Positions 8,501-15,269 of a stretch of 35,202 nucleotides of DNA are shown piece by piece. The stretch is from contig CAIJXJ010000310.1 in the NCBI GenBank assembly GCA_903824575.1, positions 1 to 35,202 of the forward strand, read 5' to 3'. A model generated the notes under the pieces. That model saw only the letters and a program-made list of their open reading frames with translations, ran no database searches and was not told the origin of the DNA. Numbering within the stretch: position 1 is the stretch's first letter; every line of letters starts with the position of its first letter. This DNA comes from an uncultured Methylobacillus sp. (lineage in GTDB: Bacteria; Pseudomonadota; Gammaproteobacteria; Burkholderiales; Methylophilaceae). A program made the translations under genes and the position numbers.

Positions 8501-9630
8501 TTGCCCCGGCGTTTGCTCAACTGACTACTGCCATGACGACGGCCGCATCAGCAACGGTTTCCTATGGCGCGTTGATCACAGCAAGCAATTCAACTGTTGC
8601 CGCAGCCCAAAGCAGCCTGCAATCCGCATATAGCTCGACGAGTGCTTCACTTCAAACCACGATTACTCAGTTTCAGAACTTTGGGATCAGCATCAGAGCA
8701 TTCCAGCAATCACTGATGTTTGGCACACTGTCTACGTTATCGCCTGAAGCTCAGTACCAAGCAGCACAAAGCGCGTTTAAAAGCACAAGCACCGCTGCAA
8801 AATTGGGCGACCTGACCGCTATAGGGAATTTGCAGCAGGCATCGACCGACTTCTTGAATGCATCAAAGGCGTATAACGCCAGTGGCGCACAATACTCGGC
8901 TGACTTTTCTGCTGTTCAGCAGGCGCTGACAGCAACTGCAAGTGTTACCGACAGACAGACAAGTATTGCTCAGCAACAACTTGATTCGCTGAATATGCAG
9001 GTCAGCGCCCTCATTACGATCAACAGTTCAGTTTTGTCTGTCGCCGCTGCCATCGCCACACTAAATGCCGCGACGACAGCAGCGTCTGTTATTGCAGCAT
9101 CAGCAGGCGGAGCAAACAACGTTAATCCGGGCGGCAACATTACGACCGGCAATTCAGCAATTTCAAACGCTCAAATCAGGGACTATGTCGCAGCAGCAAC
9201 TGCCGCAACGACTGATCCAATGGTCGCGGCGATGAACATTTACAACGCAGCCAAAACAAACGGCGTCAGCATGGCGCAGTTTGACATCGCCAATGGCAAC
9301 CCTGTCGGCACTTCGGCGGCGTGGGCTACGGCGAACGGACTGCCAACATTCGCTAAAGGTGGGCTTGCTTCCGGCCTATCTCTGGTCGGTGAGCAAGGGC
9401 CAGAACTGGTTGATTTTAAATCACCGGGCCGGGTCTATACCGCAGGGCAAACCAGCGCAATGCTCGGCGGTAATAACGATAAGCTGGAAAATTTGTTAAC
9501 CGATGTGATTGCTGAATTGCGCGCAGCAAACATACAACGTGGCGCTGCAGCAAATGCAACAATTGACTCCATAAACTCGGTTGCTGACAAAATCGACGGC
9601 ACACGCCGTACGATTGCACGCGCAGCATGA
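5530..9630 (+). CDS. Tail tape measure protein
   Basis: The longest gene of the prophage (1366 aa) and its tail length ruler. The N-terminal 130 residues are Ala/Glu/Lys-rich coiled coil. Residues 135-170 carry the VMGHEVISGNF...RIPGSMMVMAERMGG segment typical of the TMP_2 group. A hydrophobic stretch follows at about 171-195 (VGIAALGAMVIGGVAAW). Another long coiled coil lies at roughly 378-430. A Gly-rich hydrophobic region at about 712-748 (AITGAVGAAIGNYVLPGLGG) may enter or cross the host membrane on DNA delivery. The C-terminus has the recurrent FAKGGLASGLSLVGEQGPELV motif (about 1274-1294) found in many tape measure proteins. Its start overlaps the chaperone extension by 8 nt and its stop overlaps the next ATG by 4 nt. 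Tail length should scale with this length. Confidence 0.93.
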   Translation: MSDEIKFGLRIAGDSSAAIEAVKSAKVEVENLTDAVKNAEAATKKNSETEAEATARIKEMVAASLKQAEANSVVQKSADALTRSTKTTWEEADKLAATIERQNAAMRQTSSEVAAASKSLDQVSESADKAATMNAGVTREIIVMGHEVISGNFSRIPGSMMVMAERMGGLAAMITPVNVGIAALGAMVIGGVAAWETWGSHASKATQDIIDGLNNSKKSLQDLQLEFDKMDKSYLNSQIAGLEVQRSMLQKKQSDLLNPDGGLSGTMKFWDPLSQKREFDDLGQKIAYVTREINLANNSMTNLVSNGGAEYQKFMDNTSYMDKHQQKLAEMTKAEKEYQAAWMSSSDDGQKLEAKTRLFQALSQIDEKYNKEAETKAKQLADKIRQLEDSDLEHIKKQYAEEDRIIKQSAAEIEKRTQKLQEAVKAIESAGSSELVALNKQIDAQKLHNEEIGKTPAQIEAIKAARAEQAAADYQFNADSLAGVIARLSADSDWVAANPLVLEAYQARQIALQGMADKQGELNGLMKQGALNAEAAAAAKAAAAEWKKSATVIENSLTNALMTGFEKGKSFAQNFADTLTSMFKTMVLQPVVKFLVDSSGISTVMASITGALTPTAATAGTSTTAASGGTSLLGLGTFKSIYDVFNNGLTAAGNSFVSTINSVGTSLINFSGTPGSALDNLGVAIAGNAQSLANFSGYIGPIISLFSGDTKGAITGAVGAAIGNYVLPGLGGVIGSTLGSMIGGLFGGANIVPGANAWGTMGAGKSYALETTGSYNMSADSLSSPLPSMLSTLSDIVTSLGGTVTGRLRMGAISDHKMLAIGSGGNDSLNWFNPGDTTAQNNAVLAAYMQNLQSASVELPVYLKKMLDSMTVDPASAQANLTALSNMKSLYDGLSAIGGGLGDKLKSIINQGAGAGDIAGLQSLATATQTYYNTFYTQTDQVANATKQMQANFAALNLIMPTTNAGFKSVVDGLDTTTAAGSKQFQALMLLAPAFAQLTTAMTTAASATVSYGALITASNSTVAAAQSSLQSAYSSTSASLQTTITQFQNFGISIRAFQQSLMFGTLSTLSPEAQYQAAQSAFKSTSTAAKLGDLTAIGNLQQASTDFLNASKAYNASGAQYSADFSAVQQALTATASVTDRQTSIAQQQLDSLNMQVSALITINSSVLSVAAAIATLNAATTAASVIAASAGGANNVNPGGNITTGNSAISNAQIRDYVAAATAATTDPMVAAMNIYNAAKTNGVSMAQFDIANGNPVGTSAAWATANGLPTFAKGGLASGLSLVGEQGPELVDFKSPGRVYTAGQTSAMLGGNNDKLENLLTDVIAELRAANIQRGAAANATIDSINSVADKIDGTRRTIARAA

Positions 9631-11204
9631 TTGTCATTGAAATAGTTGCTGCGGTTGATGCGGCCGGCACTCTGCAAACGTTCTATGTGTCGGATGAACC
9701 TTTTGTCACAGCCCCGACTGACACGCCAGCCAATATAGCGTTCGACCCGCGTCTGATCGACCCTGGAACTATCGGCATACATGCCTTTAGTGATGGGGCA
9801 ACAGGTGGAGCTACGAAGCTAGAAAAAGGTGAAATCCTGATTGCCAATGCTGACGGGGCACTGGATTCATGGATCACTTATAGCTTTCATGCTCGGCCTG
9901 TGACTATCCTGCTCGGGGTACAGGGCGCTGCATATCCGTCTGGTTTCCAGACAGTGTTCACCGGAACAGTCTCCAGCGTTGATGCTGACTGGCAGCGTAT
10001 CATGCTGATTCTGTCCGATAAGCAGCTACGCTTCACTCGGCCGGCGCTTACTAATGCCTATGGCGGAACAAACAGCTTACCAAACGGAATAGACGGAGTT
10101 GACACTGATATAAAAGGCCAGGTCAAGCCTAAGGTATACGGTAAGGTTTACAACGTGCCTCCGGCCTTTGTGAACACCTCGAAGCTGATCTACCAGGTAA
10201 GCGATGGGGCGGTGTCGGATATTCCGGCTGTTTACGACGGCGGAGTCAGCATCACTAAGGCGGGAAACAACGCTAACAATTCGGCACTGCAGGCTGCGAC
10301 CGTCACGGCTGGAACGTATCAGACATGCTTTGCGGAAGGGCTGTTTCGGCTCGGTACATCCCCGGCCTTCCAGATCACGGCAGACGTTACCCAGGGCGCG
10401 GCGGCAGGAAATCGCACCGTCGCGCAGGTATTAAAACAGCTTGCGCTAGATTCTGGCCTGTCGTCGGGTGAAATCAGCAGCGCGGACGTGACGGCGCTTG
10501 ACACGGCAGCTTCGCAAGTGGTCGGCGTATTCGTCAATGATTCAAGCACGTTTCAATCGCTGATGGATCAGATAGCGGCTAGTATCGGCGCATACTATGG
10601 GTTCGACTCGATCGGCACATTGCGAATGGGCCAGTTGACGATCCCAAGCGGAACCTCGGCGCTTGTCCTCTATGATTATGACGTGCAGGACAATGTTGTC
10701 AGGTCGACGCCAAAGACCCCGGCAACCATCGGCAACATGCAAAACACAAGCTCAGCAACTATACCGCAGCCGATACCAGGCGTCCCGGCGTGGAGATTCA
10801 CGATTGACCACTCTCTGATTTATACAGTGCAGACCTCCGGCCTTGGCGGATCAGTCAGCACTCCGCAACGATCTTACCTTGAGTCAGCCTATCGGTCAGA
10901 AAAGGCAGATGACAACAGCATTTTGACCCAATGGCTCGCGTCAACACCTATTGAGGCCGCGACCCTGCTTACGCTCGGCACTGACGCTGCAACAGAAGCG
11001 GCACGCAGACTCGCCATATATAAAGTACGGCGCGACATCTTTGAAGTGACGCTCACGATGGCAACGGCAACAGGCATCAAACTGCTTGATGTCGTTGAGC
11101 TTGATCTGCCGCGTTTTGGCATGACTTCCGGCAGGCAGTTCCGAGTGATCGGGATCGCCTTCACATTAACAAAAAGTCAGGTAACGCTGACCCTATGGGG
11201 TTGA
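9627..11204 (+). CDS. Tail-tip/baseplate hub-like protein
   Basis: A 525-aa protein whose ATGA start overlaps the tape measure stop by 4 nt. It is beta-rich, with segments such as YPSGFQTVFTGTVSSVDADW, QVKPKVYGKVYNVPP and, near the C-terminus, VVELDLPRFGMTSGRQFRVIG then TLTLWG. These resemble hub or distal-tail proteins that are encoded after the tape measure and form the ring at the tail tip. The C-terminal pattern (a VEL-type strand, then R-x-F-R-V-I-G and a final T-L-x-L-W-G) recurs in phage tip proteins. I recall no enzymatic motif. The exact class (distal tail protein, hub or baseplate wedge) is not resolved. The role is inferred from position. Confidence 0.6.
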   Translation: MIVIEIVAAVDAAGTLQTFYVSDEPFVTAPTDTPANIAFDPRLIDPGTIGIHAFSDGATGGATKLEKGEILIANADGALDSWITYSFHARPVTILLGVQGAAYPSGFQTVFTGTVSSVDADWQRIMLILSDKQLRFTRPALTNAYGGTNSLPNGIDGVDTDIKGQVKPKVYGKVYNVPPAFVNTSKLIYQVSDGAVSDIPAVYDGGVSITKAGNNANNSALQAATVTAGTYQTCFAEGLFRLGTSPAFQITADVTQGAAAGNRTVAQVLKQLALDSGLSSGEISSADVTALDTAASQVVGVFVNDSSTFQSLMDQIAASIGAYYGFDSIGTLRMGQLTIPSGTSALVLYDYDVQDNVVRSTPKTPATIGNMQNTSSATIPQPIPGVPAWRFTIDHSLIYTVQTSGLGGSVSTPQRSYLESAYRSEKADDNSILTQWLASTPIEAATLLTLGTDAATEAARRLAIYKVRRDIFEVTLTMATATGIKLLDVVELDLPRFGMTSGRQFRVIGIAFTLTKSQVTLTLWG

Positions 11205-11205
11205 T

Positions 11206-12066
11206 ATGGCCAACTGCATGATCGGTTTTCCAAATCGCATTGATTCGCCATCGGCGCTGTCTAATGGCTCATGGCTGACCACGTTGCCGCTTGCGAATGT
11301 GCAGAATCGAACGCTGGGCAAGGTCGCCAGATCAACCGATTCAACGCTTGCCAGTACCAAACTGGACATTAACATTGGTACGCCTAAAAACATTAGGGTG
11401 CTTGCGCTCATCAATCATAATTCTTCTCTAGCCGGGCTGTTTCGCATTACGGCCAGCGCCACAAATGCATTTTCGACCCTGCTCTATGATTCCGGCTGGA
11501 TCAACATTTGGCCGATTGTGTATTCCACCACAACGGTTGAATGGGAGGATGATAACTTTTGGTCATGCCAGTATACGGATGAACAGCGTACTGGATATAC
11601 GGCGACACGAACGCTGCCGCTTCCATCAAATGTCCTCGCTCAATACTGGCGCATCGAGATTAACGACACGACCAACCCGGCAGGCTATTTCCAGATCGGG
11701 CGCGTGTTCATCGGTCCAGCCTATCAGCCGACCTATAACATGAGCTATGGCGCATCGTTAGCATGGGAAACACAGACAGCAGTTCAGCAGGCGCTTGGCG
11801 GTGCCAAATACTTCCAGCGCAGAATACCGTCCCGCGTGGCTCGGCTAAAACTGGAAATCATTGCAGAAGATGAAGCGTTTTCCAATATCTTTGAAATTCT
11901 CAGGCGGGCGGGCCTTGATGTCGAGATTCTGTGGATACACGACCCTGAAGATACCGTTCATGCTTTGCGCCGTCAATTCCTCGGCCATATGAGAACCCTG
12001 TCACCGATTGATTTCCCATATCCGTTACATAACAGCGCACCACTTGAAATTGAGGAACTTCTATGA
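11206..12066 (+). CDS. Phage tail structural protein (tip or distal tail)
   Basis: A 286-aa protein starting 1 nt after the upstream stop. It is beta-rich with many aromatic residues. The middle has a galactose-binding-like flavour (RVLALINHNSSLAGLFRI, then YWRIEINDTTNPAGYFQIGRVFIG), and the C-terminal third is helix-strand (FSNIFEILRRAGLDVEILWIHDPED). Homologous-looking proteins sit next to the hub gene in betaproteobacterial siphophages and are usually annotated only as structural. The sugar-binding-like strand order suggests it could help in recognition of the cell surface, but that is inference. The stop overlaps the next ATG by 4 nt (ATGA-type coupling). No better-defined family is recognised. 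Confidence 0.55.
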   Translation: MANCMIGFPNRIDSPSALSNGSWLTTLPLANVQNRTLGKVARSTDSTLASTKLDINIGTPKNIRVLALINHNSSLAGLFRITASATNAFSTLLYDSGWINIWPIVYSTTTVEWEDDNFWSCQYTDEQRTGYTATRTLPLPSNVLAQYWRIEINDTTNPAGYFQIGRVFIGPAYQPTYNMSYGASLAWETQTAVQQALGGAKYFQRRIPSRVARLKLEIIAEDEAFSNIFEILRRAGLDVEILWIHDPEDTVHALRRQFLGHMRTLSPIDFPYPLHNSAPLEIEELL

Positions 12067-13310
12067 CGAATACCGTTACGGTCAACGGAAATCTATACGC
12101 TGACGATAGTACAACTGGGCGCTACATGGGCAGCGGGGGCCATCGATTAAACCTAATCCCAATGCTGTCAGACACGGTAATTGACCTTTCAGCAAAGGTG
12201 GCAGCGGCAGCAGCAAGCGTAACCACAGCATCGGGCTATGTGGCTACGGTAACAACGCAAGCTGGAATAGCGACTACACAGGCTGGCATCTCAACTGCTC
12301 AAGCTGCAATAGCGACAACACAGGCAGGAAACTCAAGCACCTATGCCACGAACTCTAGCAATAGCGCAACGCTTGCGAGTCAGTGGGCGTCAACCACTGG
12401 TTTGCTTGTAAATAGTACGGACTACTCGGCGAAAGAATGGTCGGTAGGCATTACCACTCGCGGGATGTCTGGCAAGGGCTCGGCTAAGGATTGGGCTACG
12501 CTTCTCAGTGCAACCGTTGACGGCACGGACTACTCGGCGAAATATTGGGCGCAATACGCCGCGTCATTTACAACTGGGCAGATGATTTACATGGGGACGT
12601 GGAACGCATCAAGCGGATCGTATCCCGGATCTCCGGTAAAGGGCGCCTTCTGGAAAACAGCGACAGCGGGGACCACGGGCGGCGTTTATTATGCAATAAA
12701 TGATGACGCAGTTTATAACGGCACAACGTGGGACAAGATCGATAATTCTAAGTTTGTTATTTTGTACTATGACTGGTCATCCCGCTCCAGTCTGCGCAGT
12801 GCAGCAGGAAACAACGGGGATCATGCTGTAATCAGCGGACTGGGACTGTTTGTTTTCGTTGCATCGAGCACCGAACCAGACGACGACGAGACCTGTTTTG
12901 CCGCAACCGGCGGATGTTGGGAATTGGCTGCCGCAAGCTGGGACATCGCGTTTGCATACTGGCTTGCTGACATTCAGATGATTCAGGATGACGTTCTTGC
13001 CTTGCAAGTGATAACTACAAATCATGTTGCAAAGTCAATATACACCACAATGTCGCAGACATTGACCTCCCTTGCATCTAACACCAGCTATGACTATACG
13101 GTAGCAGTTGCAGGGGCCGTTGTTGGGGGAACTGTTATCTGCAACACCTCAACCGATGGCTACGGATCTTCCGCTACCGATAAATCAAAATTGAGTTTCA
13201 ACGCATATATTTCAGCTGCCAACACCGTCATAGTCAGCCTGAGAAATGCCAGCGCATCCACCGCTGCGCTAGTTGCCGGAACTTGGAATATTTTAGTAAT
13301 TAACCAATAG
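12063..13310 (+). CDS. Tail fibre protein with heptad repeats
   Basis: A 415-aa fibre-like protein. The N-terminal 60 residues probably attach to the tail tip (SGGHRLNLIPMLSDTVIDLSAK). Residues 64-91 are four 7-residue repeats (TTQAGIA, TTQAGIS, TAQAAIA, TTQAGNS), which fits a trimeric coiled shaft. Next come the DYSAKEW, GSAKDWA and DYSAKYWA repeats often seen in phage fibre shafts. The middle has aromatic, Gly-rich segments (YMGTWNASSGSYPGSPVKGAFW). The C-terminal 110 residues form a Ser/Thr/Ala-rich beta domain that likely binds the receptor. The start overlaps the previous stop by 4 nt. Host range would depend mainly on the C-terminal part. Confidence 0.75.
   Translation: MTNTVTVNGNLYADDSTTGRYMGSGGHRLNLIPMLSDTVIDLSAKVAAAAASVTTASGYVATVTTQAGIATTQAGISTAQAAIATTQAGNSSTYATNSSNSATLASQWASTTGLLVNSTDYSAKEWSVGITTRGMSGKGSAKDWATLLSATVDGTDYSAKYWAQYAASFTTGQMIYMGTWNASSGSYPGSPVKGAFWKTATAGTTGGVYYAINDDAVYNGTTWDKIDNSKFVILYYDWSSRSSLRSAAGNNGDHAVISGLGLFVFVASSTEPDDDETCFAATGGCWELAAASWDIAFAYWLADIQMIQDDVLALQVITTNHVAKSIYTTMSQTLTSLASNTSYDYTVAVAGAVVGGTVICNTSTDGYGSSATDKSKLSFNAYISAANTVIVSLRNASASTAALVAGTWNILVINQ
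12252..12335 (+). repeat. Four 21-bp repeats in tail fibre gene
   Basis: Codons 64-91 of the fibre gene read TTQAGIA, TTQAGIS, TAQAAIA and TTQAGNS. The 21-bp units differ mainly in third positions, so the repeat is conserved more in protein than in DNA. A 7-residue period fits a coiled shaft. Confidence 0.85.
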
Positions 13311-13322
13311 GAGCAATGAAAA

Positions 13323-14039
13323 ATGGGAATGATTAACGGTATCCGCACAATTAATGCGATTGTCGGCGGGACGATGAGCGGGTCCGCGCTTGAGACTTAC
13401 TTGACAGCATCCGGTAATAATCTCGGCAGCTTCCTGCAACTTATGAATTTGCGCGGCCAAATGATGATGCTCGCGCAATCCAGCACAGCCATGACAGCGG
13501 TGATCGCATCCAGCACAGCCATGACAGCGGTGGCCGCATCCAGCACAGCCATGACAGCGGTGTGGGCGTTAAATACCGCATCAACAGCCGTAATGTCTAG
13601 CTCTACGGCACGTCTCGCAGTTTACAACTCAGACACTGCTCTGGCGGCGCTTCAAGCTGCGCCAAGTCAAGTGCAAAACCTTGTTACGTCGCTCGGCGTC
13701 ACATCCACGACAGCTGCGGCCACAGCCAATTTGGTCTCCAATGGCACCAAAATCATTATCCTGCGCCGCTGGTATAGCGGAACGGAATTTGACTATATCA
13801 ACTGGTCGCGCGGATCTGTTACTTCAGGCGCTGGAAATGGCCCGACGGCAGGCAGCGGTGGCCGCACGCTATATACAGCAGCGCAGGCGCTAGGTTGCAC
13901 GAGCGGAACTTACACCAGCAACGGAACTATGCCGTTAAGCAATGATTACACGGGTAACTTTGTTTGCGCAGCAAATGGATTGCGGCGCGATACATGGTAT
14001 AACAGCAACGTTCAAAACGTCATCTACATTGCGGTGTAA
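13323..14039 (+). CDS. Tail fibre/tip protein with decapeptide repeats
   Basis: A 238-aa protein. After a 50-residue N-terminal part (SALETYLTASGNNLGSFLQLMN), residues 53-112 are about six decapeptides of the kind SSTAMTAVIA. The first three are nearly identical at DNA level and the later ones degrade (LNTASTAVMS, SSTARLAVYN, SDTALAALQA). A linker (QVQNLVTSLGVTSTTAAATANLV) follows, and then a Gly/Tyr-rich C-terminal domain with RRWYSGTEFDYINWSRG and two Cys (ALGCTSGTYTS and NFVCAANG) that might bond. Proteins of this build occur beside fibre genes in other phages, where the decapeptides make a stalk. The start is ATG at 13323 with AGGAG at 13309-13313. Confidence 0.65.
   Translation: MGMINGIRTINAIVGGTMSGSALETYLTASGNNLGSFLQLMNLRGQMMMLAQSSTAMTAVIASSTAMTAVAASSTAMTAVWALNTASTAVMSSSTARLAVYNSDTALAALQAAPSQVQNLVTSLGVTSTTAAATANLVSNGTKIIILRRWYSGTEFDYINWSRGSVTSGAGNGPTAGSGGRTLYTAAQALGCTSGTYTSNGTMPLSNDYTGNFVCAANGLRRDTWYNSNVQNVIYIAV
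13479..13568 (+). repeat. Three near-identical 30-bp tandem repeats
   Basis: Units at 13479-13508, 13509-13538 and 13539-13568 share the same first 24 bases (starting TCCAGCACAGCCATGACAGC) and differ only in the last six (atcgca, gccgca, tgggcg). They encode SSTAMTAV followed by two variable residues. The near-identity suggests recent expansion. The reading frame is kept because the unit is a multiple of three. Confidence 0.95.
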
Positions 14040-14041
14040 TC

Positions 14042-14431
14042 ATGAAACTCATTATTCAAAACGGACGAGTAATTGCCACTGCAACTGATGATCATCAGGT
14101 CAACGGAGCGGAAATAGTAATCGACGCTCCAGTTGGATTTGACCCCGTGCAGATTGAAAAGTATGAATATGCGAATGGGTCTGTAACGCTGAACCCAGTC
14201 CCTGCAATAGTTTCTAGGGCGCAAGGTAGGCTTGCCCTGTTTAATGACAATAACCTGCTGGCTACGATTGAGGCTCATATTGCTACGGCACCAATTCCTG
14301 AGCAGATCGCCTATGCATCAGACACATGGAGCCGAAACAGCCCGTCGCTAATTGCTACTGCCTCGGCGATAGGCCTGACTGCGGCACAGGTGGACGCTCT
14401 GTTTATTGCAGCTTCGGAGATTACAGCGTAA
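14042..14431 (+). CDS. Tail fibre assembly-like hypothetical protein
   Basis: A 129-aa protein 2 nt after the stop of the fibre gene. The first 55 residues are beta-rich (MKLIIQNGRVIATATDDHQV, EYANGSVTLNPVP). The second half is helical, with the pattern RAQGRLALFNDNNLLATIEAHIA, then a SDTWSRNSP segment and SAIGLTAAQVDALFIAAS. This second half resembles a small domain common in proteins after fibre genes in many prophages. Those genes are often called fibre assembly chaperones or XkdW-like proteins, and they may help fibre folding. The domain order is normal, but the function has not been shown for close relatives that I can name. Confidence 0.55.
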   Translation: MKLIIQNGRVIATATDDHQVNGAEIVIDAPVGFDPVQIEKYEYANGSVTLNPVPAIVSRAQGRLALFNDNNLLATIEAHIATAPIPEQIAYASDTWSRNSPSLIATASAIGLTAAQVDALFIAASEITA

Positions 14432-14457
14432 TAAATTTAGAGGAGGTGGTTGGCGTC

Positions 14458-14490
14458 ATGTTGAAGCATGCTCGGCAACTTCTAATTTAA
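14458..14490 (+). pseudogene. Truncated phage gene start (about 10 codons)
   Basis: A very strong ribosome binding site, AGGAGGTGG at 14441-14449, precedes ATG TTG AAG CAT GCT CGG CAA CTT CTA ATT TAA. An in-frame GTG lies at 14446. A site this strong is expected before a real gene, yet the frame closes after 10 codons. The simplest reading is the 5' end of the next phage gene cut off at the prophage right end or by a deletion. A functional leader peptide is less likely. Confidence 0.4.
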
Positions 14491-14562
14491 TTAAGTAAAG
14501 ATGCAGTACATAGGTTTTCAATGTTCACAATTATGTTGCGTCTGTCGCAACTTATAATTATT

Positions 14563-14597
14563 CCAAATATCGCGCAAATCAATCCCAAATATCGCGC
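14563..14597. repeat. Two 13-bp direct repeats (iteron-like)
   Basis: CCAAATATCGCGC occurs at 14563-14575 and again at 14585-14597, a spacing of 22 bp (about two helical turns). Perfect copies on the same face of DNA are typical of protein binding sites, such as integrase arm sites or replication iterons. The protein involved is unknown. Confidence 0.85.
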
Positions 14598-14612
14598 CTC
14601 GCAACAAGAAGG

Positions 14613-14678
14613 GCACCCCCTGTCGCGCCCTTACGGGGTTCCCTGCGCTGCGCGCCAAGCTGGGCGGCTGCGGAACTC
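14613..14678 (+). repeat. Left arm of GC-rich inverted repeat pair
   Basis: This stretch starts GCACCCCC and includes GGGGTTCCCTGCGCTGC and GGGCGGCTGCGGAACTC. It reappears in reverse complement at 15137-15205 with a few substitutions and short gaps. The two arms are separated by 458 nt. Confidence 0.85.
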
Positions 14679-14816
14679 GGGCTACGCCCTCAGACAGTCC
14701 TCCCCGAAAGCCCCCATCATGGCTGTGCTGCTCGGCGCGGCAGCAGGGGGTGGTATGTCACGATTAGCCTCATTCCGGGAACGCTGGAAATAGGAAAAAT
14801 ATACCGAAGCTGCCCC

Positions 14817-15269
14817 TTATAGTTCTGTTCTATTACTGGGTTGGGCATCATTTTGGATTAGTCGGTTTGTTGGTAGGCCGAGTGATTGGGGATGGGCGCT
14901 CAATGTTTTGAGATTTTCTTCTTTCTTTGATATGAACAAGAAGCGGGCATGTGAATCGTAGTACATGCCGTGACAGCCCAACTCAAAAATTATGTTTAGC
15001 TTTGTTCGAATGACCTCATGAGGTTTCATTTGTCTGAAAAATGATTGATCAAATGAGAACACAAGATCATATATTTCAGTTTCTCCTGCCATTTGGATAA
15101 ACGAGACATGCTGTTTTCCGCCGTGTTCATTTATTAGAGTTGCGCAAGCCGCCCCGTTTTGGCGAAGCAGTGCAGGGAACCCCTTTAGGGGCGTGGCTGG
15201 GGTGCTCTTTCGTTTGAGCAAGCAAAGGATAAGGAACTTGCTGCCGGGCAACCCTCGGGCCCTCCCCAT
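14817..15269 (-). CDS. Orphan hypothetical protein, coupled to YgjP-like gene
   Basis: A 150-aa frame on the minus strand whose ATG (15269-15267) overlaps the TGA of the YgjP-like gene (TGATG). The first 50 codons are GC-rich and basic (MGRARGLPGSKFLILCLL) and carry the repeat arm. From about residue 55 the DNA turns clearly AT-rich and the sequence looks like a folded domain: VSFIQMAGETEIYDLVFSF, FFRQMKPHEVIRTKLNIIFE, LGCHGMYYDSHARFLFISK. I recognise no family. The change in base composition inside the frame suggests a fusion of inserted repeat DNA with an older gene fragment, or a foreign cassette. It may be real, may be a remnant, and may be translated only by coupling. Confidence 0.4.
   Translation of the reverse strand: MGRARGLPGSKFLILCLLKRKSTPATPLKGFPALLRQNGAACATLINEHGGKQHVSFIQMAGETEIYDLVFSFDQSFFRQMKPHEVIRTKLNIIFELGCHGMYYDSHARFLFISKKEENLKTLSAHPQSLGLPTNRLIQNDAQPSNRTEL
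15137..15205 (-). repeat. Right arm of GC-rich inverted repeat pair
   Basis: Read on the minus strand it has GCACCCCAGC, GGGGTTCCCTGCACTGC and GGGGCGGCTTGCGCAACTC, matching the left arm. It lies inside the N-terminal part of the orphan reading frame, where it encodes the PATPLKGFPALLRQNGAACA segment. Confidence 0.85.

Larger units (their letters stand above)
1..14490 (+). mobile_element. Partial prophage: head and tail late gene module
   Basis: An unbroken plus-strand run of virion genes: protease/scaffold end, cement protein, major capsid, DUF1320-like and gp37-like completion proteins, tail tube, frameshifted chaperone, tape measure, tail-tip and fibre genes. The genes overlap or abut, as in one late transcript. 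The two Mu-like connector genes combined with a long tape measure gene and no sheath gene indicate a non-contractile siphovirus-like tail, as in mosaic Mu-like siphophages. The left end is outside the window. The right end is placed near 14490, where the last strong ribosome binding site leads into a gene of only about 10 codons and the minus-strand host operon begins soon after. No integrase, repressor, lysis gene or clear att repeat is visible, so the exact boundary is inferred. Confidence 0.9.
14491..14816. other. Gene-free junction between prophage and host operon
   Basis: No convincing gene is present. The left part (to about 14600) is AT-rich and has two 13-bp direct repeats. The right part is GC-rich, with palindromic stretches and one arm of an inverted-repeat pair. 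A 90-codon open frame at 14521-14793 is low-complexity, runs straight through the repeat, and has no ribosome binding site, so I do not call it a gene. Confidence 0.7.

Noticed and set aside
13479-13568. CRISPR-like array
   Set aside because: The 30-bp units are contiguous with no spacers and lie inside a fibre gene, coding for decapeptides.
14521-14793. Open frame of 90 codons on the plus strand across the repeat arm
   Set aside because: Low-complexity, Arg/Pro/Ala-rich, no ribosome binding site, and it runs through repeat DNA.
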